Assembly (NCBI GenBank): GCA_002914845.1
Contig: JXTC01000161.1
Span: 124,001-188,000 of the forward strand
Origin: Trema orientale
Taxonomy: Eukaryota > Streptophyta > Magnoliopsida > Rosales > Cannabaceae
DNA: 64,000 nucleotides
Reading direction: 5' to 3'
Within the stretch, counting starts at the first letter, position 1; each line of letters starts with the position of its first letter. Made by a program: the position numbers and the translations under genes. Of the stretch, positions 13,601-24,874 are shown in pieces. The notes below the pieces were generated by a model, which was not told the DNA's origin, did not search any database, and was given only the letters and a program-made list of their open reading frames with translations.

Positions 13601-14791
13601 AGGGACTTCTCATTTGCACCTAAAGCAATAATTCTCCATATCAGACCATCATGATACATTGGGCCAGATACTGACGACTCCTCATCCTTTAAAATTGCAT
13701 TCCTTAAGACCTCAATATTATTTATAACCAGCTTTGGCTGCCCAATATGAAACAAAACATCAGAAGATTAAATTTCGGATGAAAAATGAAAATAAATAAA
13801 AGAACCAAACACTGATCTTAACCATACAAAAATCAACCCAAAACAAACATTTCTGTTTTTAAGCCAATTTTTTCAAACAAGCATGAATAATTGCGCTATA
13901 AACGAAATGAGCTACATGGTTTACTTAAATATTACCTGAAAATGATCAATTTCAGCAGCTTCTGACAACAATTCCAACAACAGGCAAGGCCAATCAGTAC
14001 ATGAATTAGCTAAAGACCTCGAAAACCCGCCTGTTCGATTCAAATGTGCAATGGCATTAGCTCTCCAACCGTGCTGAACCTTAATCACCTCTTTTGCCAA
14101 TCTCAGCGCCACAACCGCCTCCTTGTAATACGAAGCTTCTTCAATGGACAAACTCTTCGCCTTCTCGCCCAAACTCAAGACCCCATCAATCTCATTGGCA
14201 TTATATCGAGCAGATTGAGCGAAAACCGCCCGATCCCACAAAACCGATTTCGACACCTTGTCCGAAAGGGCGGCTTTCCCAATGATTCGTCTAAGAGCCG
14301 TACTAAGACCGTGCCATTTGTTAAGTGTGGAGAAAATTTGCTGGGAGCTTATGCTGCCAAGCTTAACGCCCTGGTAGGCCATGGATTCTAGGCATTCTTC
14401 GAGCTTGGTTCTGCAATCCGACAAGGCGGGTTTTGGGCAATTGGACCAGGAAGCCCATGGAAACGACTCACCGTGTTGTGGGTGATGATCTTTGATGCAC
14501 TCGGCGAAGTCCACGTAGCCGGTGAGGTGGGGGCCTTTGTTCCACTCGCCAAGCAGACCTACAGAGCAAAATATCAGAGGGAGAGAGAGAGACAAAAATG
14601 GAGAAAGGAGACTGACCCAGAAACGAAAATGGTATGTTGAATATCTTACGTTCGAGAATGAGAGTGGTTTTGCCCACGCCTCTGGGGCCATGGAAGATGA
14701 GTGGCTGGTGAACTCGGTGGTGCTGAGCGTGATTGTTGAGCACCGTTTCGAGCAGTGGCCTCGGAAGAATCCGCCATGGTTTGTTGACCAT
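10685..14791 (-). CDS. P-loop ATPase, archaeal-ATPase-like plant protein (11 exons, 559 aa)
   Basis: Exons (minus strand): 14791-14650, 14558-13936, 13737-13574, 13083-13023, 12643-12578, 12393-12308, 11915-11852, 11744-11532, 11352-11287, 10965-10886, 10799-10685. All junctions are GT-AG and phases close exactly (1680 nt with stop). A Walker A motif GPRGVGKTT is at residues 35-43. The Walker-B-like strand LVINNIE (258-264) lacks the usual acidic pair. VIFVTSD (about 304-310) resembles a sensor-1 strand, and GPNPRHLFEL (about 361-370) resembles the Gly-Asn-Pro-Arg segment of archaeal-type ATPases (PF01637-like). No signal peptide or membrane segment is evident; the protein ends in a basic, Arg-rich helix. 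Role unknown; nucleotide binding is inferred. The intron before exon 4 contains a duplicated acceptor region. Exact family membership is from recall, not a search. Confidence 0.82.
13081..13234. repeat. 77-bp tandem duplication spanning a splice acceptor
   Basis: The acceptor of ATPase exon 4 (AG at 13085-13084, minus strand) lies in a block repeated 77 bp upstream in the direction of transcription. The second copy keeps a polypyrimidine-like tract and an AG at 13162-13161. Both copies share GGCATAATAGAATAAG on the plus strand. Confidence 0.8.
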
Positions 14792-15147
14792 CTTCTTCTT
14801 CTTCTTCTTCTTTCTCTAAAATTCCTGAGTTGCAGAGAGTTTGAGGCTGTCTGCCCTCTCTTGGAATTTCAGACGAGGAGGGGTTATGGGTATTGGGAGG
14901 GTTTTAGGAACAAAGCGGCTTTGAATTAGAGAGTAGACTAGAGACCAACCCACGCTGTCTTCGCCTGTACTCAAATGACAAATCAATCAACGACACAACA
15001 ATAAACGACATCTCGTTTTAATTTGATGCATTCGAGTTTTTCTTTTTTTCGGGGAAAAATTAATAATAATTAAGCATTTGAGTCCAATTTCAAACTGAAA
15101 CATAACTAACAATGAAAACTCAATCACCACTTATATATATATATATA

Positions 15148-15385
15148 TGGTTGACAGTGGGTATTTTTTTTTTTTTTACCTATGTGTAGGTATTTTTTTT
15201 TAGCCGTTAGATCATCATCTAATGGTGATCGAACGGCTATAATAAGATGTATGAAAAGATGTGCATTATTAATACTATTTCTCTCTCCTACTTTTTACAA
15301 TAAAAAATATATCTATAATAAATTTTCATTAGTCAAAATAATACCTATGTATAAGTAAAAAAAAATACCTACTGGATTAGTGCCC
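15148..15385. mobile_element. MITE-like foldback element, family 1, copy B
   Basis: The ends form an inverted repeat of about 35 bp: CAGTGGGTATTTT at the left and AAAAATACCTACTGG at the right, each followed inward by ACCTATGTGTAGGTATT or its inverted counterpart AATACCTATGTATAAG. The core has the inverted pair AGCCGTTAGATCATCATC / GGTGATCGAACGGCT. TA-rich DNA flanks both sides. It is related to the copy at 1665-1873. Non-coding; superfamily uncertain. Confidence 0.6.
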
Positions 15386-16289
15386 ATATATATATATTCA
15401 AAATAATCTGGCAATACCACGAAGGAAACTGGTACACTTAGGTTGGTTTTTTATTCCCAAATTGAGAAATGAGAAATAGACCTGGATTGTACTATTTTTG
15501 AGCAAATGACTTTTTAAGGGTGTTTTGAAAAAAAAATGACTTATTTAGGACCAAATATTGGCTTTTCTAAAACATTTTGATGAGAGATTTAAATAGATTT
15601 CAATATTAACCTTGAGAGAAAAACCCATCAAAAAATTTGCCTTTATTTTTTCAATTTCTTTCTTCCATTTTTTTCAACTTCTTCCCTATTCTCTCCTGCC
15701 ATAAAATTTATTTTGTTATGGAAGAGAATTTGAGATATTTATTTCTTTGTTTCCATAAAAATGTTCATTTTATAGTCACAATTGACTTGATAACATTTCA
15801 ATAAGTCAAATAGTGCATTTTTATAGTTTAAAATAATAAAGTATGAACTGGTAACTATTAGTAATTGTTTCGAAATAACTGTGACCATTTCGAACATCAC
15901 AATAAATATAAAATTTACTTTTGGACACAAAACCAATAGATAGTATATTTGGGATACTTATTATGCATTTAGCCATGTTGCACGATGGACATGTATTGTA
16001 AGTCGCAAGATGAACGTTAATCATTTTTACTTCGTTATTCTCTATACATGTTGTTCTCTCTCTCGAAAAAGAAGTTTCCTTGACGCGCTCGTAGAGGTCA
16101 GAGAGGGAGCGTCTCCTTCTCCGGCATTCCCTCCTCCTCCCTAATCTCTCTTCCTGACCTCTTGCGGGATGATAGATTTTTTTCTTTTTTTTTTTTAGTT
16201 TTTTTAATAAGTCCATATTTAAAATTAGTTTGTAGTACTACCTTTTGTATGGAATTTAAGTTCGTTTACCATATCTTGAACATGAGATT

Positions 16290-16640
16290 TTCTTCTTTGA
16301 TTTAGATTTGTCAAGCAGATGAGTTACTTTTCTTTTCAACGGATCTGGATCTCAATTGGTGTTGGAATTATATAGTCTACCCTGCCAAGAACGCAGTTCA
16401 GGAGCAAGTGTTGAATGGCATAATTTACTGGTGACCCTTGTTATCTTTTTCTCTTGAAAAATTATGGTAACCCATAAATCTTGTTGCTATTGTGTTTGTG
16501 ATCTATTTTTCATCTCCTTTCTTTGAAGAGTTTGAAATTATAATCCCTATATGTGTACTGTAATTGAAGTTCTTTTACTTCAATTAATGATATTCCCTTG
16601 AGGAGCCCGTTTTTATAAAAAAAAAATAAATAAAAATAAA
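16290..16640 (+). other. Transcript-like fragment ending in an A-rich tail
   Basis: This stretch is less AT-rich than its flanks and ends GAGCCCGTTTTTAT followed by an A-rich tail from about 16617. That layout suggests a reverse-transcribed piece (LINE 3' end or processed transcript), but no coding frame was recognised. Low confidence. Confidence 0.25.
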
Positions 16641-17140
16641 TCACTTTTACTTCTTTATTTTCACATGATTCACACCTCAACACTCGTAATAAATTATGAT
16701 CACAATATACATAATTGTACTTGATATATTATGTCACATTATAACTACCTTATTCTAAAAAGAAAAGAGGAAAAAGATAACTTATATTTATATGTTAAAT
16801 GTAAGTAAGGGTAATTTTTCTTTTAAGAAAATAATTTCATTAAACTCAAATGAGGGTTGTAGTAACAAATTAGACTATATAAAAGCTCTTACGATGAGGG
16901 GGGGAAAAAAAAACCTTCAAAAATCTCATATCAAAGGCGACCCCATTAATGATCTTTGATAAAAACTCTATGAATGATATATTAGACCTCTTCAATTACA
17001 CATTTTGATTCTTCACTATTTGAGTTATCACTTCTGATTGATTTATTAGAATAGTTTCTACAAAATCCAATATTCGATAGTAACAAATTCTCTAGATCTA
17101 AATTATAAATGGTACATATTTGAATGATATATATATATAC

Positions 17141-20100
17141 TGTTAGGTCCAAAAGTTTGGCATTCTTAATAGCAAAGTTTTGAGAACTCAAGTTGATAAA
17201 AAGAAGAAGATATTGTTACAACAAGTCTGAAGTTGTTACAATAAGTCTAAAGTTGTTACGACAAGTCTGAAGTTGTTAATGTTGGGATTTTTGCCCTAAA
17301 AAGTAGATTTTCAATTTTACCCTTTTGAGTATAAACAACTTTCTCTTATATGTAATTATGATATTTGCTAGATTAAACTATCTTAGTTGAATAGTTTATT
17401 TATCTGAAAAAGATTCCATGACTTTATTTGTGCATAAAGAAACAAACATGATTAAATGTTAATTATGGGGAGACTTGTTTCTTTATCTAAGTCTAAATGA
17501 ATTAGTTCACAATCTGTAAATAAAGATGGAATACTTTATTTACTAAAGATCGTAGTGTTTGTCTATCTCAACGAGAATGATGTGTCTCAAATAATTGAAG
17601 TATGTGACTTCTGATAAAAACACTAATACAACATAAACAAGTTATGTATATTGAACTGGACCAGGCAATATAAAGAATTGGAGTACTGTAACTCAATTCT
17701 TATATTACCACATACTAGCTCTTAGCATGTAGATCTTAATCCTTGATATTTGACTGGACTTACTTTCATGGGTTGTAGCCTTTTGATTTGTTAAAAGACT
17801 AACCTCTATGAAATTAGAGGTGAACTCTGGCATATTGGAAGTTATGGCTTATAAATTGATGGGAACACCAAATAGTTAAGGACACTATACATTAATGCCA
17901 TTTAGGTTCTTTTAAGATTCATGGAATAATTAAATCTAAGATCTTAGTATTCACTTTGTGGATTGGTTGATAAGTTTGTCTAAATGACCATTGAGAACAA
18001 AATTATCGACAATATTATTCCTTGGTAGAAAGATCGTAACTTAAAGGTAAATAGGTATTGGAGGGGTATTACGGTAATTTCACATATTCAACTACGGCAT
18101 TGCATAGGGATTCTATGTGTGGTATATAATACGCTAGATAGATCGGTTAATCAAGTTTAGTTGATTGAATCTCTATAAAAGGCATGAAATCTAATCTAAG
18201 AGTACAGTATTGGGCCTTTAGTGGAGTGTTCCCTTTACTAATAATATTTATATAAATACCATAATAAGAGTTATTATGTATTTATCATATTATTGGAGCT
18301 TAGATTATTTGGATCTATTAGGTCCCTTGTCTAACTCAATAAAGCTCATTAATTGGTTGGTGGTATTTGTGAAATTAGTTTCATGAAACTGTGTAAAATA
18401 ATGATTTTATACAGAAGTTGGTATTTTTATAAATAAGTTACATGAGTTGGACATATTTATAAAAATACACCCAAAGCCCAAATTGGAGAACAAGCACAAT
18501 CCTAGTTGGACTAGGGTTAGTAGTTTTTTGCCTCATATATATAAGATACATAAGAGAAAAAACTGCACAGTAACTCTAAGAGAGCTACAAGCATAAGGCA
18601 CAGAGAGAGAGAGAGAATTCGGCCAACCTAAGGCTAGAGAGGGGAGAAAAAGTTTCCTGTAACCTCATACTCTCATCTCACATCCCGGTGTTCCAAAAGA
18701 TCAAAAAGGTGTTCTTGATCGTTCTCCAACAGGGGGATTCAACTTGGTGCCCACTCACCTAATCAACCAAGAACAAGAGCATAGACAATAAGATCTAGGG
18801 TTGGAGATTTGATCACCATCAACAAGAAGATCAAGGAGGAGCACGCTACAAGAGGTAAACCCTAATCTCATCTCTAGGGTTTGTGCATCTAGATTTGATT
18901 TATGTTATATATAATCCTGTATTAGATGTATGTATGTTCTATAGTTATGAAAATATGTTTTCATGTAAAAATTTTAAAACCTAAATCCGCTATTTTTCCG
19001 CTGCATTCATGATGTGATCATGCGTTTTCCATAGTTTGCATGCATATATGTTTTTGTCCTAAGTATTAGGCAATTCCATCAGTTACAACAAGTGTTGTTT
19101 TTACAACACTCGAAACTTGCGTTTTTCTTTATATAGAAACCTTCTAAAATGTGCCTAAACGTGTTTTGTTTCCATATTTGATGATTTTGGTGATAATATA
19201 GGTGAAATATAAATAGAATTTCGTGCATAACTGGTTAGGATATGTTCCTATCAAATTTTAATCAATTCCTTTTATATTTACCATATATATCATTGATTAT
19301 TTCCTCATCCTTTTGTCCTTGATTGATATCTGATTGCATCTTATTAATCAATGAATTTAGACAAGTTTCTGAAGAGAATTCATAAGGATTTTCATCCTTA
19401 ATTATTGCTGAAAATTGCTCATCAATTAATTAAGTTTTTATTAGTTAATTGATTTGATTTGCTGAGTTGTTATGATCAGATTTTCTGATCTGTTGCAATA
19501 ACTCTGGATATTTAAGGAAAGATTGATTAATTTTCTTAAATCTTGACTTTTGATTGACATTAATTGAAATATGATTTTCTAGGTTAATTATCAATCTTTG
19601 GTAGGTTAATTGAAGTTTTCCAGCTGTCCAAAACGTGTCCAAACCGAATCAAAGGAGTAGTCATGAATCTGGACATTTTCCTAGTAATTGTTCAGAAAGT
19701 TGTTGCAACAACTTTTTGGCAGATTACAACATTTATGGAAAGATTTTGATTTTATTATTAATTCTTTCCTTATTTAATTTCAGCCTATTCACACTACGAT
19801 GGACGACCAAAGGGGCTGAAATTCACTTATAAAAGCTCTACTACTCCAAGAAATTTTGTATGTACTTCAGAGAGAAAAATATGCTGCAATAGAGCTTTTA
19901 TTTTGCGCCCAAACTATGAGAAAAAGAGAGTTTTTGTAAAAGAATTGTGGGAGTTTATTTTTGTGTGAGCCTTAAATGTTCTTAGAGTGATTATCTCTAG
20001 GAAAATACTTGAGATTGTAAAAGTCCTTTGGGAGAAGGGCTGAGTATTCTTCAGAAGAAGATAGGTTCTAGTGCATAGGAGGGAGTCCTAGTGTGTGGAA

Positions 20101-20575
20101 TTGAAAGTACGCCGTAGCAGAGAAGATTGATCCAGCTATTGAAGGGAGTTCAAGAGCTTGGAGTCAAGTAAGACGAGTGGATCTCACTGAACATATTGAG
20201 AGAAGAGTCAAACACAGTGCATCAAGATATGAGGGAGTCTTTCTTATTTAAGTCATTGGTGTTTGTACTTTAAATATTTCGATTAATATGTTTCTTTATC
20301 TAGGCGTGGCCCCATGGAGTAAGTTATTGAAAAATAGCCGAACCATATAAAAATCTATGGTGTCATTTATTTTCTTTTATTTTCATTATTGTGATTGTTT
20401 TGTCAATAGTACATATTCAATACTTTAGTGTTGCAACAACAACATTAAGATTACTTGTTGCAACATCAGTAAAACTCATCTCACTGTTGCGACAAAAACG
20501 ACAACCAGTTTTTAAGTTTGTTTATTTCGAATAATAAATTAAAAAATTGGTATATCTGTGATCTTGGATCTGTCA
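17141..20575. mobile_element. Solo-LTR-like retrotransposon fossil (outer), interrupted by a second LTR
   Basis: The element starts TGTTAGGTCC and ends GGATCTGTCA, flanked on both sides by the 5-bp duplication TATAC (17136-17140 and 20576-20580). TG...CA ends plus a 5-bp duplication are typical of LTR retrotransposon insertions. The right half (19840-20350) is less AT-rich, as expected of a transcribed LTR region. No internal coding region is present, so it is read as a solo LTR of about 1.6 kb carrying a later 1.8-kb insertion. Probably Copia-like, but family is uncertain. It is old and broken: no gene remains. Confidence 0.5.
17280..19081 (+). mobile_element. Copia-like solo LTR fossil (inner), inserted in the outer LTR
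   Basis: Starts TGTTGGGATTTTTGCCCTAA and ends GCAATTCCATCA. The termini are imperfectly inverted (TGTTGGGA against TGATGGAA). Flanking 5-bp sequences GTTAA and GTTAC are near-identical. Joining the flanks restores a GTTGTTACAACAAG repeat found in the outer element, which supports insertion there. A TATATATAAG-like promoter lies near 18536 and is followed by a leader-like region. There is no internal region or coding sequence, so it looks like a solo LTR of about 1.8 kb. It must be younger than the outer LTR. Confidence 0.65.
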
Positions 20576-20869
20576 TATACTATTAAAACAAAAAATAATA
20601 ATAAAAACTTAAACTAACATAGATCTAGATTTAGTGAACTAATAATATTGTAGATCCAGATCTAGGTAGATATTTACCTTCACAAATGGAGGGATTATTT
20701 GAAAACAAAAGCAATATCAAGGACGCATTAAAAGCTGGGGGGCTATTATTGTACAATTTTTTGACTACAATAAATAACTGACCTACCTAATCCCCAAAAA
20801 AGGCAACTAGCTAATTAAAGAAAAGATAATTACCCATTATTACGTAGTCACTCAATTTCAATATTATAT

Positions 20870-21190
20870 TGTATTTTATTATGTAGTTTCCTATTTATAA
20901 AATTGGGAAACCTAAAGCCACCCTCATCTATATAAAGGGAGCTCTGTCTCATAATTTTTCATATCACAATCACTTCACTATACACTCTCTTTGTAATTCT
21001 CTATTTGCTTTCACTGATAAACTCTTGTAATTCTCCAAAAAATAGTGAAGAACAATGGACATAGGCTCATCTTTTTTGGGGCTGAACCGTTATAAAATTC
21101 TTGTCTCTTTATTTTGCTTTATTTTTCAATTCGTTTCATACATAAGTCACATCTCATAAATCTCAAAATTTATTGTTGACAAAACCTCCG
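20870..21190 (+). mobile_element. Possible LTR remnant
   Basis: CTATATAAAGGGAGCTCTGT (TATA box with leader-like DNA) is followed by GGGGCTGAACCGTTATAAAA, which resembles the downstream parts of plant LTRs. Ends and target duplication could not be fixed. It could instead be a decayed plant promoter. Confidence 0.3.
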
Positions 21191-22157
21191 TCAATAATAT
21201 ATATTTTCTTTNAAAAAGTAAATATGAAGCTTTTGAAGGAAAACTAAATCACACTTAGGCAGTTCGCCTTATACTATATAGGCATAATTTATCTAATAGC
21301 TGTTCACCGATTATTTCTTATGAATTTCAGCGTAACCAAAAGTGAAAAACACCCAAATAAACGGGAGAATTCTTATTCCAATTCTATAAGTAAAAATATC
21401 ATACTTTTTATATAGAACTATTTACACCTAGGGGCCTACTAATGCATGATAAAAAAAAAAAAAAGACTAGTCTATAAATATTATCAAAATTAGCTATTAT
21501 TATCATGTCAAATATTTAAAAATATTAGATACCCAATTCCCTAATAAATCATAAAATATCTTCTTCATCAACAAACCTAAATTGTTTTTGCCACTATCGC
21601 CACCTACAGGCGCTTCGCCTTCATTCATCTGGAGTCGAAATATTTTCATTACAGTCAAATTTGTTCAACCACCGATTGTAGTCACTTTGACTGGTGGTCG
21701 AAAAATTTTAATCGCAATCAAACATACCCAACTGCCTATCTCGATCGGGCTTCATTCACTAATAACACAAACATAAACATATTATATTTTTGTTCATTCT
21801 TTTTTAGTTGATTTAACTTGTAACACATTAAAAAACTATCGACTGAACCGAATTGAACAAAATGTATATTCCAAACCAATCAAACTAACCAACTTTCTAG
21901 AATAACTATGCAGTTTTGGTTTGATTTGATTAGAATTAGTCAGTTTATGAGGTTTGTTAGTTTTTCTTGAGCAAGCTATCACTGAAGTATTATCATTACT
22001 TAAGAGGAGATTAAGTTAAAAATTGGGAGTTACTTCTGTTTTTTTTTTTTAATCTTTTTATATATTTTAGTCATAAGTTTGGTAGCAGATTTCATCTGTG
22101 AAACCCTCGTTTTGCCCATTTGTTTCCTTGATTTATATAGCCCTTAAGTTTTAAGGG

Positions 22158-23300
22158 ATAATATCATAAAAACTCCACTATTTTTAGATTTTTTTAAAAA
22201 AAAAACTATCATTTTTCATTAATATCAAATATAAATTATATTTGTATTTTTCTATCAAATCTCACCAGATTTACATATAAAGTCAAAATTGGGGTATAAA
22301 ATTATTGTGTTAATGATTTTATTTTTTAAAATTGTCAATTGGCATCCATAGAAATAAGGATAGCAATATAGCCCACAATTACAAGCATCTATGGTTATCC
22401 AAACTGAATGGGGAAGATAAAACCCGCCCAAGTGGGAAAAATGATCAGGGTGGGAATAATAGCACCATTAATATGCGTGTATGGTACAGAGACTGTATTA
22501 GCATAATCTGCACTGTACCCGCCCCAATATATATTTATATATATTCACATAAAAAAATTATTATACCCTAATATATATTTATATATATTCACGTAAAAAT
22601 TATTATACATACATATTTATTTAATTTTATACTACTTATATTCGTATATATTTAGCAAAATAATGATTTTGGAGAATTATATGTACTTATATATATTTGA
22701 ATTTTAGAGTTTGAAAATTATTTTCTATATTATTGTGTCTAATTTTTGTCAATTATAAAAAAATTAGCATTTTAATCTTAATTTTTTTTTCTTATTTTGT
22801 CTATCAACGGGTAATTGTAACCATGGTTTTTCCAATTATCCGTTGGTTATTTCTCGCAACATCTCTGCATCTAAATAAATAGTTAATGAGATAGGTATAG
22901 TATTATGATTATCTTTCGGGGATGAGGACAGTAATTAAAAAAACCGTTATCGATCCGCCTTATTGCCATTCCTACATAGAAACAACTAGAAAGCTACCAT
23001 TTAAATAAACAAAAAATGATATCTCTTAGGAATCAAATAGTAACAACTTTAAAACACACAATTATTTTATTAATCATGTGATCTAAATCCAGAAGTTAAA
23101 AGTGAATAAGTCGCTTTTAACAATTTGACTATTCATGTAGATTCAGTGAGATTTAATAGAAAAACACAAATAAAATATTTTATTTGATATTAGTGAAAGG
23201 ACGTAAACTTTTTTCTTTTTTTCTTTTCAGATAAAAGACTAAAAGTCATGGTTTTGTTTTTATATTATCTAAAATTTTAATGAAAAAAATTATTTTTTGG
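22158..23300. mobile_element. Inverted-repeat element, about 1.1 kb, non-coding
   Basis: The block ATTTGTATTTTTCTATCAAA near 22240 recurs inverted near 23150-23185 (TTTAATAGAAAAACACAAAT), with further inverted matches on both sides over more than 100 bp (for instance CATTAATATCAAAT against ATTTGATATTAGTG). The space between the arms has no recognised gene. Probably a non-autonomous foldback transposon; boundaries are approximate. Confidence 0.45.
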
Positions 23301-23761
23301 GATGAAATTGTTAATTTTCCAGAGTTCAAATATTTTTTTGGAGGGTTTTATTCAAAAAAATATGTCTTTCTTTTGAGATAAAATTTTCATTTTTCTAAAA
23401 GTTAAAATAAACTGCTAAATCAAAAATACCATATAAGAATTGTTATTTATTAAAATGTCTCTCTCAATAATCTTATTTGTTTTTTAAATATATATAATTG
23501 TAAAAATCATTATCATATTTACTTACACTTAAACGTTTATATAATTAAATTACAAATCCAGAAAACATTAACGAGTGCATTAAACGACTATTTTTTTTTT
23601 TTTGAAAGGATTAACGACTATACCAATAGTTCTAATTTTGTTGGATGGTTATTCACGTTGACTAAATGCTATTTATTTTATTTGTCATTTATAATAATTA
23701 ACTTAATGCTACTGCATGGAAGACTCTAATTATACCTTTCCTTTTTTTTATAACAGGAAAA

Positions 23762-23909
23762 GAGTAATGATAGGGACACTGAAATTAGACACCAGAAAAT
23801 TACACCATGATGTGGCATCACTTTCAGCCTTATAATTTTCAATGGTGTGGATGCCACATCGTTTAGTGTGAGTATTTAGTACAAGATTTTAGTGTCCCTA
23901 TCATTACTC
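23762..23909. mobile_element. 148-bp MITE with 19-bp perfect terminal inverted repeats
   Basis: Begins GAGTAATGATAGGGACACT and ends with its exact reverse complement. Inside, GATGTGGCATC and GATGCCACATC form a second inverted pair. The flanks CAGGAAAA and TAGGAAAA (one base apart from the right end) may be a degenerate 8-9-bp target duplication, which would suit hAT or Mutator. It is non-coding. Confidence 0.8.
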
Positions 23910-24509
23910 GATAGGAAAATAATTTGTGGAAGGAGTGTTGACTATTAGAAAAATGGAAAAGCAGTCTAAAGTTGAATGGAAGGTAGAGCTACCAATTTAA
24001 TTGGTCCAAAATCGCAATTTACTTCTGGTAGGGCATTCCCCTATTTAAAACCAATCGGGATATTGCAATCAACACTAGATATTCATAAAAATTGTTCAAT
24101 AGTCTCTCTCTCTCTTTTTCTTTCTTCTGGGGGGGAGTTTTCCTTTTCTTTTTTTTTTTTTTTTGCTTAGATTTTTTCCTATGTTAATATTGTAAATCAG
24201 TGGTATTTAAAAGTTAAGAGCAGCATCACAAAAACCAATACTATTTAGAAAAAAACTCTACAATCGACCCCCTCTCTTCCTTAAAATTTTTAGTTGGATA
24301 AAGGCTAATCATTGGCCAAAACTGGACTTTCTAGTTTCTTGGTTAATTCTTCGTTTCTATTAGTCATTAGATAAGCATTTTAGCGCAGCCACACCAACAT
24401 TATAGAATTAAAAATAGAAAGGAAAAAAAAAAGAAAAAGAAAAGAAAAGAAATGAAGCCTAAGAACTGGACCAGGCCCATGAACTGTAGCAAACCCAGCC
24501 CATGCAAGT

Positions 24510-24874
24510 ATTTCCATCTTTGATCTCTCTCTACTTTTTCACGCTCAAAGTTTCCCATTCATCAGTACAGTCTCTCTCATTTGCTCTTCCCCACACTTCC
24601 AGACCAGTTGTTCCCCTCAATAGTAGCTTCACCTTTTCTTCTTCCTTTTTTTTTTTTTTTTCCTCTTTTCCAGTCCACTCTCTCAGAGGTCTTCACTTTC
24701 CCTTTCTTTCTCTCCTATTTTCTTTCCTTCCAAGCAACCCTTCTCTTCTCTTTCTTTCTCATGTATTCAACTCCTGAGGTTGACCCAAACCCATCTCGGT
24801 CCTAAGCCACCACGTCCACCACCACCACCACCACCACCACCACCATCAACCACCGGACCAAGCCGGCCCGTCAA
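24510..24874 (+). promoter_or_regulatory. CT-rich leader of the ARM-repeat gene
   Basis: Long pyrimidine tracts (24520-24770) are followed by a (CCA)n run (24811-24845). A stop codon in frame with the ARM ORF lies at 24803-24805, so translation cannot begin farther upstream without splicing. CT-rich leaders are common in plant genes. No clear TATA box was seen. Confidence 0.5.

Larger units (their letters stand above)
14792..24874. other. 10-kb spacer rich in transposon fossils, no host gene recognised
   Basis: The first 150 bp upstream of the ATPase start form its leader and promoter. Further on lie a MITE (15148-15385), a possible reverse-transcribed fragment (16290-16640), nested solo-LTR-like fossils (17141-20575), another LTR-like piece (about 20870-21190), an inverted-repeat element (about 22158-23300) and a small MITE (23762-23909). 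The last 350 bp before 24875 are CT-rich and probably the ARM gene leader. No open frame in this spacer resembles a protein family. Confidence 0.55.
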
